A stretch of DNA of 64,000 nucleotides, from NCBI GenBank assembly GCA_021018815.1, contig JAITYX010000062.1, positions 835,501-899,500 of the forward strand, in the 5' to 3' direction. Under the pieces are notes generated by a model. The model had not been told where the DNA came from. It worked only from the letters and a program-made list of their open reading frames with translations, and searched no databases. A program made the translations under genes and the position numbers. This document shows, one piece after another, positions 1-11,789 of the stretch. Each line of letters starts with the position of its first letter. Within the stretch, counting starts at the first letter, position 1. Source of the stretch: Talinum fruticosum (Eukaryota; Streptophyta; Magnoliopsida; Caryophyllales; Talinaceae).

Positions 1-19
1 CATACCTAATGTACTCGAG

Positions 20-681
20 TGTTAGATAATGGCATGAAATTTCCTCTTCTTCTCTTGTCCCATATTGAAGTTTTGTAGCAATTTCCTTGAGTTTAAATAC
101 TTCCTTCTCATTACTAGTATTTGAAAGTTAACACTATGGTTTGGGTTGAAGAGGGTTTGGATCACCACCACATGCATGCGCCGCCCGCCTGTCCGAGGCC
201 AAGCTCGAGTCGTGGGCCGAAAGTATTTATCTTTTTTGAGGAAATTTGTTTAAGTATCGTTGACTTTTCTTTGCCGTTATGAATGTTAGTGGGAGATATT
301 CATGCATTGGTCTTCTCGGTAGTGGAGAGATAAGTGAAGAATTTTTCTCCACTTCTTCCTTGATCCTCTCCACGTTTTTTACTCCCAATAGTCACATTTT
401 CTCCTATAAATACGAGCTCTTACTGCTCATTTTCTATACACTTCATCTTCTTCCTTTCTTCTCTCTTGCTTCTACATTTACGGGCATAGTTTTCTGCATA
501 CTCCATTATCTTCACTTTCGAGTGCACATGAGTGAAGGCGATGTGGATACCTTGGGGAGCAACCGGCTATTACGATTGCACCGTGTCGGGCCGTATTTGC
601 TTTCGGGTCGGTGGTTATACCACGACACGGCATTCTTCCCTTCCTCTCTTCTCGCCATTGATAACTACTTCTCTTCTAACA
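20..681 (+). repeat. 5' LTR of copia-1
   Basis: It starts TGTTAG and ends CTAACA, a perfect 6-bp terminal inverted repeat. A TATA box (TATAAATA) lies at 405-412, followed by a pyrimidine-rich leader. It is 662 bp against 617 bp for the partner LTR, which lacks roughly 70 bp corresponding to about 255-325. The open frame at 279-749 runs out of the LTR and is not a gene. Confidence 0.88.
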
Positions 682-702
682 ATATGAAATTAAATATTAT
701 CA

Positions 703-1923
703 ATGGCTGTCAACTTCCACAAATCTCTTCCTGGCCTCTCAAAAATTGAACCCCTTAATGGAACCAACTACTAGCGTTGGTCGCGAAGTTGCTTATTCTT
801 TTCGAACAACTAGAAGTGGATTACGTTACGTCCACATTGCTGATGACAAGTCCAAAACTTCTACTGCATTGGACAAAGACAAAGAAAAGAGGACCTCATC
901 CTCTACTGACGCTGCTAAGAAGAAAGCTGGAGAAAGACAACAAAAGCTGTTCGAGGCTATTTGCTTGCACCATATGACTAGCCCTTATTTGATGTATTTA
1001 TTGACTATAAATCTCCTAAGGTTATATGGGAAAAGCTGCAAACTAAATATGGTGCGAGATGATGCTTGGCAAAAAGAAGTACGTGGTTGGTGAATGGCTA
1101 AAATTCCATATTGCCGATGACAAGCCAATCATGGAGCAAGTCCATGTCTACGAGCTCCTGTGTGCTTGAAGTAGTCAATAAAGGCATGAAGATGTGTGAC
1201 ATACTTCAAGCAAATGTACTCATTGAGAAATTCCCACCATCCTGGAGTGACTATAGAAATCAAGCTGAAGCACAAGAAAAAGGACCTCACCTACGCGAAG
1301 CTAATTAGTCACATAAGAACTGAAGAGGCTAATCATCTTAAAGATAAGATGGACTCTCTTTCGTTAAATTTCTCTAAAGCTAATCTGGTTGAATATTCCG
1401 TGCAAACAAATAAAGACGAGGTTCAAAGGCAAAGGGAAGTTCAATCAAAGGCGAGAACAATCCCAAACATCGAACTAGATGAACTAATCAAGCAAAAAAA
1501 TTCAAAAGCTGAAGGTAACGTGCTATGTCCGCGGTAAGCCAGGATACAAGGCCTACCAATGTAATCTCCGCAAAGGACCAAATCAAAAATCTGTTGGACA
1601 AGGAGCTGCAAAACCAGCAAGCCAAGCTACTTGCACAAGTCAACCTCGCGGAAGACGATGAGATAATTTGTGCGATGACTCGTGGAGGCGAACTCGGTTG
1701 CGAGAACCAACCGAGTGGATCCTGGATTCTAGAGCTTCAAGGCACTTTTGTGCCAACAAGGAGCTCATGCATGAATTTGAAGATGTTGCTGATGGAGAAC
1801 ATGTCGACATGGGAAATTCAACAAGCTGCTGGAGTGTTGGGTAAAGGAAAAGTTCTTCTCAATTTCATTTTTGGAAAAAAGTTATGCTTGACTAATGTGC
1901 TTGTATGTCCCTTCCCTTCGTAG
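703..1923 (+). pseudogene. copia-1 gag and protease remnant
   Basis: The frame opens at 703 (MAVNFHKSLPG...), only 21 bp after the 5' LTR, and shows the start of a UBN2-type copia Gag (EPLNGTNY). It then breaks repeatedly. Gag continues in other frames to about 1500 (for example ILQANVLIEKFPPSW near 1200). The zinc knuckle at 1521-1562 keeps its first and last Cys, but the second Cys is Arg and the His is Tyr, so it should not bind zinc. The protease follows after W-I-L near 1720, where the D-S-G active-site triplet is missing through a short deletion. No functional Gag or protease is possible from this copy. Confidence 0.8.
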
Positions 1924-2130
1924 AAACTTAGTTTCTGGTAGCCTTCTTAATCTTGCTGGCATTAAAGTTGTTTTAGATGGAGGGGTGACTATCATCTCTC
2001 GAAATGGAGACTTTCTTTGGAAAGGGATATCTTAATGGGGGTCAAAAGGGGTTTATTTGTTCGAATGTTGCCTCCGAAATTCATGGAAATGCTTCTAGTT
2101 ACTGCTTATATTACTGAGTCTGTTGATTTA

Positions 2131-2740
2131 TGGCATGTTAGACTTGGACATGTTAATTTTGCTTCTTTAAAAGACTTCGTAATTTGCATTTAATTCCCTC
2201 TATTAATATTGAAAGCATATCGAAATGTCCTGTATGCGTTGAAGCAAAATATGCTAAGAAACCTGTTAAGCTCGTGACTAGTAGATAAGCTGAACTACTT
2301 GAATTAATTCATTCGAGACTTAGCAAACTTCAAGTACACTATTAGCAAAGGTGCAAAAAGATACTATATAACCTTTGTAGATGACTACTCTAGATTCACT
2401 GGAGTGTACCTCCTTAAATCTAAAGATATGGCTGAAGAAATGTTCTTGAGATATAAAGCGGAAGTAGAAAATCAATTAGATAAAAAAATCAAGAGGCTTA
2501 GATCCGATAAAGGAGGTGAATATGGAACCAATACCTTTGTTGCTTTACGTGCAAAAAATGGGATAATTCATGAGGACGAGTGCCCCTATGCTCCCCAACG
2601 AGAATAGGATAGCTTAAAGGAAAAACAGAACACTTAAAGAAATGATGAATGCTATGCTTTTAAGTTCAAGCCTATCGAGATAATATATGGGGGAAGCGGT
2701 TTTAAGCTGCTTGCTATATTCTAAATAGGGTTCCCCATAA
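2131..2740 (+). pseudogene. copia-1 integrase remnant
   Basis: Near 2131-2280 a frame reads [11 protein letters not shown] and then [15 protein letters not shown], the GAG-pre-integrase zinc-binding segment (H...H...CxxC). The catalytic core follows with FVDDYSRFTGVYLLKSK (about 2370-2420) and RSDKGGEYGTNTF (about 2500-2540), carrying the first two acidic residues of the D,D-35-E triad. The frame stops at 2605 and the third catalytic residue is not recognisable in an open frame. It corresponds to the strand-transfer enzyme of a copia element and is inactive here. Confidence 0.78.
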
Positions 2741-3019
2741 AAAGTTAGACCAAACCCCATATGAATTATGGAAAAGGTATGCTCCAAATTTGAGTTTTCT
2801 TAAAGTATGGGGATGCTTGGCTAAGGTTCCTTTACCTAACTTCAAGAGTCCTAATATTGGTTCTAAGACCTTTGATTACTGTGTTTATCGGTTATACTCA
2901 AAATAGTGTTGCATATAAATTCATGTCATTACTTGATCATACCATTTACGAATCTAGAGATGTTGTATTCTTTGAGCATGTGTTTCCTTTAAAGAAAAAT
3001 GTGACCAATGTTATGCATG

Positions 3020-4772
3020 AAAATGTTAGCTTGCTCGTTACTATTTCGAGTCACTAATAACCAAGTTAATGTGCCTAGAAGGAGTAAAAGACGCACAGTT
3101 GAACTTAACTATGGTCCTGATTTTATTACTTCCTTTCTAGTTGAGAATTTAGATGTTGATGCCATAACCGATGTACTAGTGTCAATCTATCTTATTGAGG
3201 AAGATCCTGAAACTTATCAAGAGGCTATTAGGTGTATAGATATCGGTTTACGGAAAGAAGCCATTAAAAGTGCGTTAGATTCAATAGAGTCTAATAAAAC
3301 ATGGGAGTTAGTAGACTTACCCAAGGGTTGTAAGCCTATCAATAGTAAGTGGATCTTCAAAAGGAAATTAAGACCTGAAGGTTCTATAGACAAGTATAAG
3401 GCAAGGTTGGTAATTAGAGGGTTTAATCAAAAGAAGGGAATTGATTTTTTGATACCTATTCCCCAATTACCAAAATTTCCACCATCAGGACCTTAATTAG
3501 CTTAGCTGCTATTAACAATCTAGTTGTGCATCAAATGGATGTAAAAGCTGTATTTTTAAATGGTGATTTAGAAGAAGAGATTTATATGTCTCAACCTGAG
3601 GGTCTGTGAGATTCCTGGTGAGGAGCACAAAGTTTGTAAACTAAGGAAATCTCTTTATGGTCTTAAGCAAGCTCCCAAACAATGGTATGAAAAGTTTGAT
3701 AGTACCTTAAAGCAAAATGGATTTATAGTAAATGCATCTGATTCTTATGTTTATTCAAAATCCTTTGAATCGGATTGCGTGATTATATGCTTATATGTGG
3801 ATGACATGCTAATTTTTGGTACTAGCTTGCCCGTTGTTGATGAGACTAAGAAAATGTTATCCTCTTATTTCGAAATGAAGGACTTAGGAGAAGTCGACAT
3901 GATCCTAGGGACCAAAGTCATAAAAACCAATAGTGGGTTTTCTCTCTATCGAGTCTCACTACATTGAAAAAATTTTAAAGAGGTTCAAGCTGCTTTAAGG
4001 TAGTACCTGTGAGAGCTCCCTATGGTCCTAGCATACATGTTAAAAAGAACAAAGGACCAAGTGTGTCTTAAAGCTGAGTATGCTAAAATTATAGGAAGTG
4101 TCATGTATCTCATGAACTACACTCGTCCCGACATTGCCTATGCATTTAGCGAGTGAGTCGATACACTCTTAACCCTAGTCAAGAACACTCGGGATGCACT
4201 TTTCCACTTACTGAAATACTTGAAAGGAACTATTGATTGGTGTTTGCACTTTAACAAGTTTCTGCTTGTGTTAGAAGGATTTTGTGATGCAAGCCGGGTA
4301 TCTCGATAATGATGAAGTAAACTCTACCGGTGGTTATGTGTTTGTTTTAGGTGGAGCGATTATTCGTGGAAGTCCGGAAAATAGACTTGTATAGCTCGCT
4401 CTACTATGGAATCTAAATTTATTGCTCTTGAGTTGGCGGGTCAAGAAACAGAATGGTTAAATAGCCTATTGGCACACATGTTAGTGTGGGAAAGGAAAGA
4501 TACACCCGGTTTCCTGCATTGTGACTCACGATCGAGCAATCAACGTTGCACATAATAGTGTCTACAACGGAAAGAAGAGACACATCCGTATTAGACATGG
4601 TGCGAGTAAAACAACTGCTGAAACATGGAGTTATTTCCCTAGAGTTTGTGAGATCCGAAAAAACATTTTGGACCCACTTACTAAAGGACTAATGAGACGA
4701 GTGCTACTCGAAATGTCGAGGGGATGGGACTTAGGCCCATGGATTGAAGCGATATGGTGGATACCCATTTAG
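3020..4772 (+). pseudogene. copia-1 reverse transcriptase and RNase H remnant
   Basis: The RT domain (RVT_2 type) starts near 3190 and shows KTWELVDLPKGCKPI, SKWIFKRKL and DKYKARLVIRGFNQ. It continues in a shifted frame with HQMDVKAVFLNGDLEEEIYM near 3530 and the catalytic YVDD at 3794-3805, which is intact. RNase H remains extend to 4772, with a copia-type STMESKFIAL stretch near 4400 and a terminal segment with ILDPLTKGL. Frameshifts or stops occur near 3490, 3605, 3966 and between 3970 and 4520. The catalytic YVDD survives, but the protein cannot be translated as one chain. Confidence 0.82.
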
Positions 4773-5335
4773 TGGTCTAACGAAGCCATACTGAGACTTC
4801 AAAATACACTACATTCCTATCCCTATGACGCAGTGGTAGTGTTTATAAAAGGATGAGCTATTTATGCTCTTAATGAATCCATAGCCTACCAGGGTGGTGC
4901 TATTAAGAAGCACTTAATGGATTCACCGCTAATTGACTTGTGAGGTTGAGCAATATTGTGCTCTTAATAGTTCCATATCCATTACATGGTGGTTTATATT
5001 GAGATAGACTTGATGGAACTACCTACGTAAGTGTGAAGGTCTGGCCACCTTTTATGAGAAACTTGGGATGTTTCTCTAGAGCTCTTATGAGACCCGAGGT
5101 ATGCGCATGGCTTTTATAGCGCAAATTTTTCTATCGCAGAGTATGCAAAAATTTGAAGGTTGATATGTGTTGTGGGGCCCCGTCTAAGATACATCAAGTT
5201 CAAGATTAGTTCACTTGATTAGAATTAGATGTTGCCTCATTTCACTATGTGTTAATTCAATCAAAAGACATTGACATTTAAGTATTTACCCTTCTTATGC
5301 CCAGAAATCTCTTTTTTCTTCTATTACATGCCATT

Positions 5336-5345
5336 TGTGGGGGAT
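5336..5345 (+). other. Polypurine tract of copia-1
   Basis: TGTGGGGGAT lies immediately before the TG of the 3' LTR. This is the expected position of the primer site for plus-strand synthesis. Confidence 0.7.
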
Positions 5346-5962
5346 TGTTAGATAATGCCATGAAATTTCCTCTTCTTCTATTGTCCCACATTAAAATTTT
5401 GTAGAAATTTCCTTGAGTTTAGACACTTCTTTCTCTTTGCTACTATTTGAAAGTTAACACCATGGTTTGGGTTGAGGAGGGTTTAGACCACCACCACACG
5501 GGCGCGCGTGCGCCGCTCGCCCGCCCGCCCGGTCCGAGAGCGAGCACAGGCCGTGGGCTGTGGGTCGAAAGTATTTATCTTTTTGGAGGAAATTCATTTA
5601 AGTGCGAGAGATAAGTGGAGAATTTTTCTCCACTTCTTCCTTGATCCTTTCCACGTTCTTTTACTCCTAACAATAACATTTTCTCCTATAAATACGGAGT
5701 TCTTCTGCGCATTTTCTATCCACTTCATCTTCTTCCTTTCTTCATCATCGCTTCTACATTTCGGGCATAGTTTTACTGTATACCATTATCTTCACTTTCG
5801 AGTGCACGTGAGTGAAGGCTGCTGTGGAAATCTTGGGGAGCGACCGGCTATTACGATTGCACCGTGTCGGGCCATATTTGCTTTCAAGTCGGTGGTTATA
5901 CCACAACACATCATTCTTCCCTTCCTTTCTTCTCGCCATTGATAACTACTTCTCTTCTAACA
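5346..5962 (+). repeat. 3' LTR of copia-1
   Basis: It repeats the 5' LTR from TGTTAGATAAT to TCTTCTAACA, with a TATA box at 5687-5694. It follows directly on a purine-rich tract. Its CG-rich stretch (about 5498-5545) differs from the 5' copy more than the rest does. Confidence 0.88.
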
Positions 5963-5976
5963 CTCAGGACCTCAGT

Positions 5977-5993
5977 CTTAATCACTAGGCCAT
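5977..5993 (-). other. tRNA-like A-box, possible SINE head
   Basis: Read on the minus strand this is TGGCCTAGTGATTAAG, close to the RNA polymerase III A-box of tRNA-derived SINEs. The copia-1 insertion lies next to it, and the left flank (1-19, minus strand) begins CTCGAGTAC, which could be part of a B-box. No full SINE body or poly-A tail was identified, so this is a weak call. Confidence 0.25.
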
Positions 5994-6112
5994 GACTGCT
6001 CATTTGTTGTTGACCTAGTTTCCGGCCTCACTATTTGCTTCGATTGACGATTAGTTATAGTTCGGATCACCTGTTGTTCTTCGACTAGTTAACCTAATTA
6101 CCCCTTATTGTC

Positions 6113-8320
6113 TTGACAACCTATTATCTACCTCCATGGTTGTGCATGAATCAATGTTATTTGATTCTCTCATTTATTATACATGGTCCAAAAACAAGTA
6201 GTAATGATGTTTATGTATATCTACAACCTTTCATTGATGAATTAAAACAATTATGGAATGGCCTTGATACATATTACTCTTGTAGTAGTCAGACTTTTTC
6301 TATGAAAGGTGCATTGCTATGGACAATAAAAGACTTTCCAATTACGACAATTTGTCGGGATGGGGAACAAAAGGGAAGTTGGCATGTCTTCATTGTAATA
6401 CACATACGTGTTCTAGCTACTTGAAAAGAAGTAGAAAGTTATGTTATACTAGTCATGACGCTTCTTGAACAATGGTCATAAGTTTCGACATAATAGAAAG
6501 TCATTTGATGAAAAAATTGAAATTAGAGGACCTCCTAAGCGACGATCAGGTACAGAGTCACTAGATCAAATGAAGGGGTTCAATAATAATCTAGGAAAAT
6601 GTCCTAGATCTAAACAAAGATAAAGGAAGCGAGATGATGATGTTTTGCCTTGAATACTGGGAACACCTTCTTTTGTGTCATAATTCGGATGTGATGCATG
6701 TTGAGAAAATTTTCTTTGGTGGTTTGATCAGTATACTTCTTAAAATTGAAGGCAAAACTAAGGATACATTACAATCACGTGTAGATCTCAAAGATATGGA
6801 GATAAGAGAACATCTTCATCGAATAGAAGATGGTGGCAGAATCAAGATACTCCCAGCAACGTTTACATTAAGCTTAGATGAGGAGGAATTCCTTAAGGTA
6901 ATACCTAGTGTTAAAGTTCCTGACGGCTATGCATCTAATATAATGTGATGTGTTCATATTGGTGAGCGTATGATCAATGACCTTAAAAGCCATGACCACC
7001 ACATTATCATGCAACAATTATTGGAATGAGCAATTCAGAACTACAAAACAAAGAACTAATTTTAGTTTTAATAAAAGTCAGTAGCTTCTTTAGAGAGTTG
7101 TGTTCCAAAGTGGAAACACTGCATGACTTTGAATGCCTGCAACATCAGATTGTGGTTACACTCTGCCATCTTGAGCGATTATTCCTACTACCTTTCTTTG
7201 ACATCATGATACATTTGTCCATTCACTTGATATATGAGGGGATAATTGCTGGACTTTTGCAGTGTAGATGATGTATCCAATTGAAAGGTATGTCTAATAC
7301 ATAAATTTGATCATTTGCATAACTCTCATTCATTAAATAATTTACTGCTAACAGGACAAAACATGGGAAAATATATATTTTTAGTGTTAATAGGTTCCTA
7401 AATAGATTGAAGACCTATGTATGCAATAAAAGTAATCCAGAGGGGTTAATGGCAGAAGCATATTGTGCTGAAGAATGTTTGACTTTTCTACAAGATATCT
7501 GCATGGTATTAAAACTAGAGAGGATCGATCAAGTAGGATTAATGATGATGATGGTTATTAAACTCGAGAGGGGTTATCGATATTTTCTTTAGAATGGTTT
7601 GATCGAGAACTTCTGCAAATGGTTTGATTGAGAACAATGTAAGTTCCTCTGTTACTTATATGATTCTAATTTTACTAATTTGAGCAATTAATTATAATAA
7701 CAACATAATATTTGTTAGGTTTCTAATCATCTACCAAGTGATCCTCTTTTAGCTGAAGATCTGAGGTGGCTTTTCTTAGTAAATACCCCTCCTTGTGGAT
7801 GAAGACATTTTCCAAAGTTTCTTGTAACAGGTTCAAGTTTTGAATAAAAAAAGTAGACAAAAATCTATAACTCAGAATCGTAGTGTTCTTGTTAATGCAA
7901 CACCTATTGATGGTGATATCAGTTGTTATGGTATCTTGACAGAAATCCTAGAATTGGATTATTGTGAAGGGAGGAAGGTTCTTTTGTTTCTATGTGATTA
8001 GCTGATGAACCATTTACTTTTAGCATATTAGGCATTGCAAGTTTTTTACGCTTCAGATCCTAAGGAAAAGATGTGACATGTTGTGACGACTACTAAGCCA
8101 AGAGAGGTGTTCGATATGAAGAAGAGAATATACTTGAATTAAATTCTGAATTATCTACAATGTTAGTCGACGTTGATTCAGATGAAAACAATGCTAACAA
8201 GAGTGTAGATCATTTAGGGAGCACTTCTACAGATTTAACGTGATGCGGATACTTGGAATGGCAATAGTGGTTGTGACAAAGATGAAACTCTATATGATTA
8301 TGATTGATTTTTGCTGTAAA
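6113..8320 (+). pseudogene. CACTA (En/Spm) TNP2-type transposase pseudogene
   Basis: The first open stretch (6113-6424) reads like the middle of a TNP2 transposase (Transposase_21 family): PWLCM, GPKTSSNDVYVYLQPFIDEL, ALLWTIKDFP. Downstream, 7026-7271 resembles the DUF4218 region of the same proteins (LCSKVETLHDFECLQ, VVTLCHLERLF, FFDIMIHL). A segment near 7400-7500 reads YVCNKSNPEGLMAEAYCAEECLTF, and near 7900-8000 DGDISCYGILTEILELDY resembles DUF4216. The order matches an autonomous CACTA protein, but frames change repeatedly and stops are frequent. No CACTA termini were found around it, so it is an old orphan fragment. The enzyme would cut and rejoin CACTA ends; this copy cannot. Confidence 0.8.
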
Positions 8321-8797
8321 AATGATACTTCTTCGTGACAATGATTAAATTTGGATCATTATTCGTGGCTTGGGGTAAGACATTTGTTTTGTAGTTTCAC
8401 ATTCTAAAATAGAATATAAATCTGGTATAATTTTTTTTATTATATTTGATTCGTGTATGAAGTTGGGTTAAGAGATAAGAGAGAAATATGAGAGTAAGGG
8501 TCTTTTATAAATGTATTTGGGTCCTGTTCGGAAACAACATTTGGAGTAACTTTTAATATTTTGACCAAGTCAAAACACTAACCGGCCAAATATTAGTATT
8601 CGATAAGCTAGTGTTTCAATTAGCGTTTGCATTAGCTCATAGCGTTTCAAGTAGTGTTTTTGAAAAGGTAAGAATATTAGTTTTTTACATTTAAAAATAG
8701 TGTTCCATATTTTTTGACAAAAGTATCCCTTCATTAATTTATATTTGGTAAATTATCTATATTATTTTACGTCAATTGACAACAATCGGTTAACTCA

Positions 8798-11084
8798 CAC
8801 TACAAGAACACACGCGTTTAGAAACTGAAAAAATTGGTTTCTAAACAAGAAAAATCGATTTCAAGTAGAGAATAGAAACCAGTTTGAAACCAAAAATTAT
8901 CCATTTCTAAAAGCCTGGTCGCAAAATCGTATGGAAACCGAATTGGTCCCGGTTTGTAAAATAGCAACCGAAATTTGAAACCACACTAGACGCGGTGTCT
9001 TTATTGGAAACCACAAAAATGATCGGGTTCAAAAATTTTGAACCAATTACTCTATTCGGTTTCAAATTTTAGAAACTGATTTCCTTGCTCGGTTTCAAGT
9101 TAATAGAAACCAATATTGTAGTTGGTTTCTAAAGAGAGAATGGTTGAGAGATTTGTTTTGTAATAATTGAAACGAAACATTCCATTCAATTTGAAAATTT
9201 TGAAACCATGAGCTCTATTAGCTTCAAATAAAGAGATTGGTCTACCATATGTTTGACCCCTGTCCTAATTATATAACAAAATCAATCCAATCCAACACTA
9301 CAATAAAAGTAACTAACTTCAAGATTTACATTCAAAATGCATAATATATATACTAAAAATGTCTTCTTCAACAAAGTTGATTCCCAAATGGTAGAGCTAG
9401 CTATTTGCCAAATTTTCAGCCATACGGAAGTTCAAAGGTCCGTAACTATGTAGCATTCAAACTTAAAATCTTACACCTCATTGCATAACATAGATGCAAT
9501 CAACAAAAATGAGAATATGTACTATGCTTTGAAGAAAGCCTCCAAAATTAACATTAGCACAATAGAAATGTCTCACTGCAGGTTATGCTATGTACTTATA
9601 ATAAAAATATTCAAAAGTTTTAGATTATGACTTCCATGTTTAGGCATAAAGCATCCAAAAGTTGTGGTGTTGTGCATATATATAGGGTAGAGAAATGCAT
9701 ACACCTACTAAAGTTCGGACGGATGAAGCTCTTATGGATGATCAAGCAAATTTGACATGCGTTCTATTTCAAGTTTCATAGCTAATAAAGCTTGTTTTTG
9801 GTCATCCATCATCTTATATTGTGTCTCCATCCTTTGTTGTTGCTCCTCAAACCTTCGTTGCTAGTCCTCTATCTTTCTTTCGCTGCTCCTCCATCTTTCG
9901 TTGTTGTTCTTCCATTGAATTATGTTGTTGTTGTAGTTCATTCTTTGTCAAGTTCAATTTAGCCTTCGTTGAATCTAATTCACTTTGAAGTTGTGCGACA
10001 GCAGAGGGAGTGTACAGAGGTTTGTTGGAAGTGGCCTTAGTAGTAGGCTTATCGTAAAGAGAATGGCACTATTTCCTAGCCTATAAACCGTGTCTTTCTC
10101 ACTCCATCCCCAACTGCTTTCGGAAAAATACCATCATCCTTTTGTGATGTAAGAACTCCTTTTACAACTTTCGGTGATTCGTACTTCTCCTACAAAAACA
10201 TATGGAAATATTGTGAGCAAAATTGTTAAGAATACATGAGAAAATAAACTATCCTTCGGTAGAGAAACATATATTAGCAAAAGCATAGACCAATGTAAGG
10301 TCGTGGTTGAAACTGTAAGTATTATGACAATAATTCACGTTCTTTTACAAGCACAAAACACTAATGTTCTCGGGGCGGTTATAATAAGAGAATGCATACC
10401 CATACGGTCTTTGCTCGATCATCAACAAAACTCTTGTCATTGGCCTTTGTATGTGTTTTAGCAAAAACCTTTGTTGCTGTGGGGGTATCTCCAAATTTTC
10501 GCTATATCGAGTCAACAAAGTTATGTAAGTTTCAAAATGCGAAAAAATTTCTTGACCAAACCGAACCATATAAAATCAATAGCTAGATGCAAATTATTTG
10601 TTTAAAACTAATATTATTAGAATTTAAAAAAATAGCAAAGGGGAGTAAATTAAATGTTAGCAACAATGTGTAGTATTCTTTGTCTAGATGGATTACAGTT
10701 GCAAGTCAGGAATAGTTGAGAGGGAAAAGGGAGGAAGAGGGGAGAAGGAGGGAAAAGGAGAAGGGGAGGATGGCGAGTCTCCTTTTGTGGGATATGAAAT
10801 GAAAGAAGAGAATATGAAATTTTAATTGAGAAGGTGAAATTCAAAAACCGCCTTTGAAAGTGAAGGGACATTTGGTTTCTAAATTGAAACTACTTTACGA
10901 AATGGTTTCTAATTTGAAACTGATGCTCCAATCGGTTTCTAAATTTTGAAACAGATCACTTAACTGGTTTCAAAATTAGAAACCACTTGTTTTGTTTCTG
11001 TATGTAGTTGCAAATTGATTATTTTGAGACCAAATTTAGTTCAGTTTCAAAATTTAGTTTTTAAAACGAGTGTTTTTGGTAGTG
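8798..11084. mobile_element. Non-autonomous CACTA element (CACTA-0), TSD TCA
   Basis: It starts CACTACAAGAACAC and ends with the inverse of CACTACCAAAAACAC. Both sides are flanked by TCA (8795-8797 and 11085-11087), the 3-bp duplication expected of CACTA transposons. Both ends carry many subterminal copies of GGTTTCTAAATTTGAAACC-like palindromic motifs (about 8810-9190 and 10870-11070), the likely transposase-binding array. The interior holds a broken tnpA-like gene on the minus strand. There is no TNP2 gene, so movement would need an outside transposase. Confidence 0.88.
9740..10569 (-). pseudogene. tnpA-like (Transposase_24) remnant inside CACTA-0
   Basis: On the minus strand, near 10400-10500, a frame reads ATKVFAKTHTKANDKSFVDD, which matches the KTHTxKDGxFVDxRS segment typical of Transposase_24 (Ptta/En/Spm) proteins. 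Nearer 10070-10190 a frame reads KVVKGVLTSQKDDGIFP. Near 9900-10010 a Gln-rich coiled coil follows (QLQSELDSTKAKLNLTKNEL, then QQQHNSMEEQQRKMEEQ). The order and spacing suit exons of this family; a splice acceptor (TTTTTGTAG) lies near 10192. Stops and frameshifts break all parts. The protein would bind subterminal repeats of CACTA elements. Confidence 0.62.
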
Positions 11085-11244
11085 TCAACCACTAAATTTA
11101 CCGAATACATGTATTCAACCGCTCAATTAAGCAGTTATTCGCTAACGATTAAAATTTAACAGTTATTAATTAGCTAAACAATCTATCAACTATACTACAA
11201 ATATCTATTCGATACTCAAATAACTCATTTTTTCGAACAGGACC

Positions 11245-11789
11245 TTAGTTTATAAAAGTATTGTTCTCTTTTAAATTATAATTCATAGATATGTGAATAC
11301 TCTTACATCCATTGAATACGACCACAAATATAAGTATCTATTCATTATCCATTATCCATTATTAATGGATATTATTCATCCAATTTGGATGGACAAGGGT
11401 GGCTACACAATCTCCATATAACCCTGTACAGATTCCCATCCCTAATAAGAGATGACAAATAGGACAAATAGATGGATACATCAGCTAGTTGATTACAACT
11501 AGCCTCGTTTAAAGTAATACTCATTTCAATTACATTATTGCCTTAAGGCATTTTCGATTGGCCATTATGTCTATATATTCATTGACTTATAACAAGGGAA
11601 ATGATTCAAATACTATATTGTAAAATCTCAACCAAGACATGAAGCAGACAATCAATCCAGGAGAACGTTTAATTACTTTATTTTATTTAATTTAATAAGA
11701 AATAACTAGATCAACCAAACATTCATCTATACATCTTCCGTTTTCTTTTTTTTACTCTAGAAGAATATGGCCAAAAATTAGGATACATT
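11245..11789. other. AT-rich stretch with no gene seen
   Basis: I see only AT-rich sequence with short direct repeats (CATTATCCATTATCCATTATT near 11343-11363 in shorter pieces). No coding or transposon structure could be assigned. Confidence 0.5.

Larger units (their letters stand above)
20..5962 (+). mobile_element. Ty1/copia LTR retrotransposon, decayed (copia-1)
   Basis: Two related LTRs (20-681 and 5346-5962) begin TGTTAG and end CTAACA. Between them lie copia domains in the order gag, protease, integrase, reverse transcriptase, RNase H, which is the Ty1/copia order. The flanks read CTCGAG on the left (14-19) and CTCAG on the right (5963-5967), a target duplication if one G is extra. Every reading frame is broken by stops or frameshifts, so the copy cannot make its own proteins. 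From about 4773 to 5330 there is no coding sequence, only a non-coding tail with short diverged repeats. No tRNA-iMet primer site follows the 5' LTR. Confidence 0.9.
8520..11244. mobile_element. Short inverted-repeat element (MITE) split by a CACTA insertion
   Basis: The left end reads GGTCCTGTTCGGAAA and the right end (11230-11244) is its near-perfect inverse, TTTTCGAACAGGACC. Without the CACTA element inside it, the unit would be about 438 bp, a usual MITE size. The target duplication is not clear (TTG left, TTA right), so the superfamily is undecided between hAT-like and PIF-like. Confidence 0.6.

Noticed and set aside
279..749. 156-codon open frame
   Set aside because: It starts in the copia-1 5' LTR, crosses its end and shows no domain; it is fortuitous.
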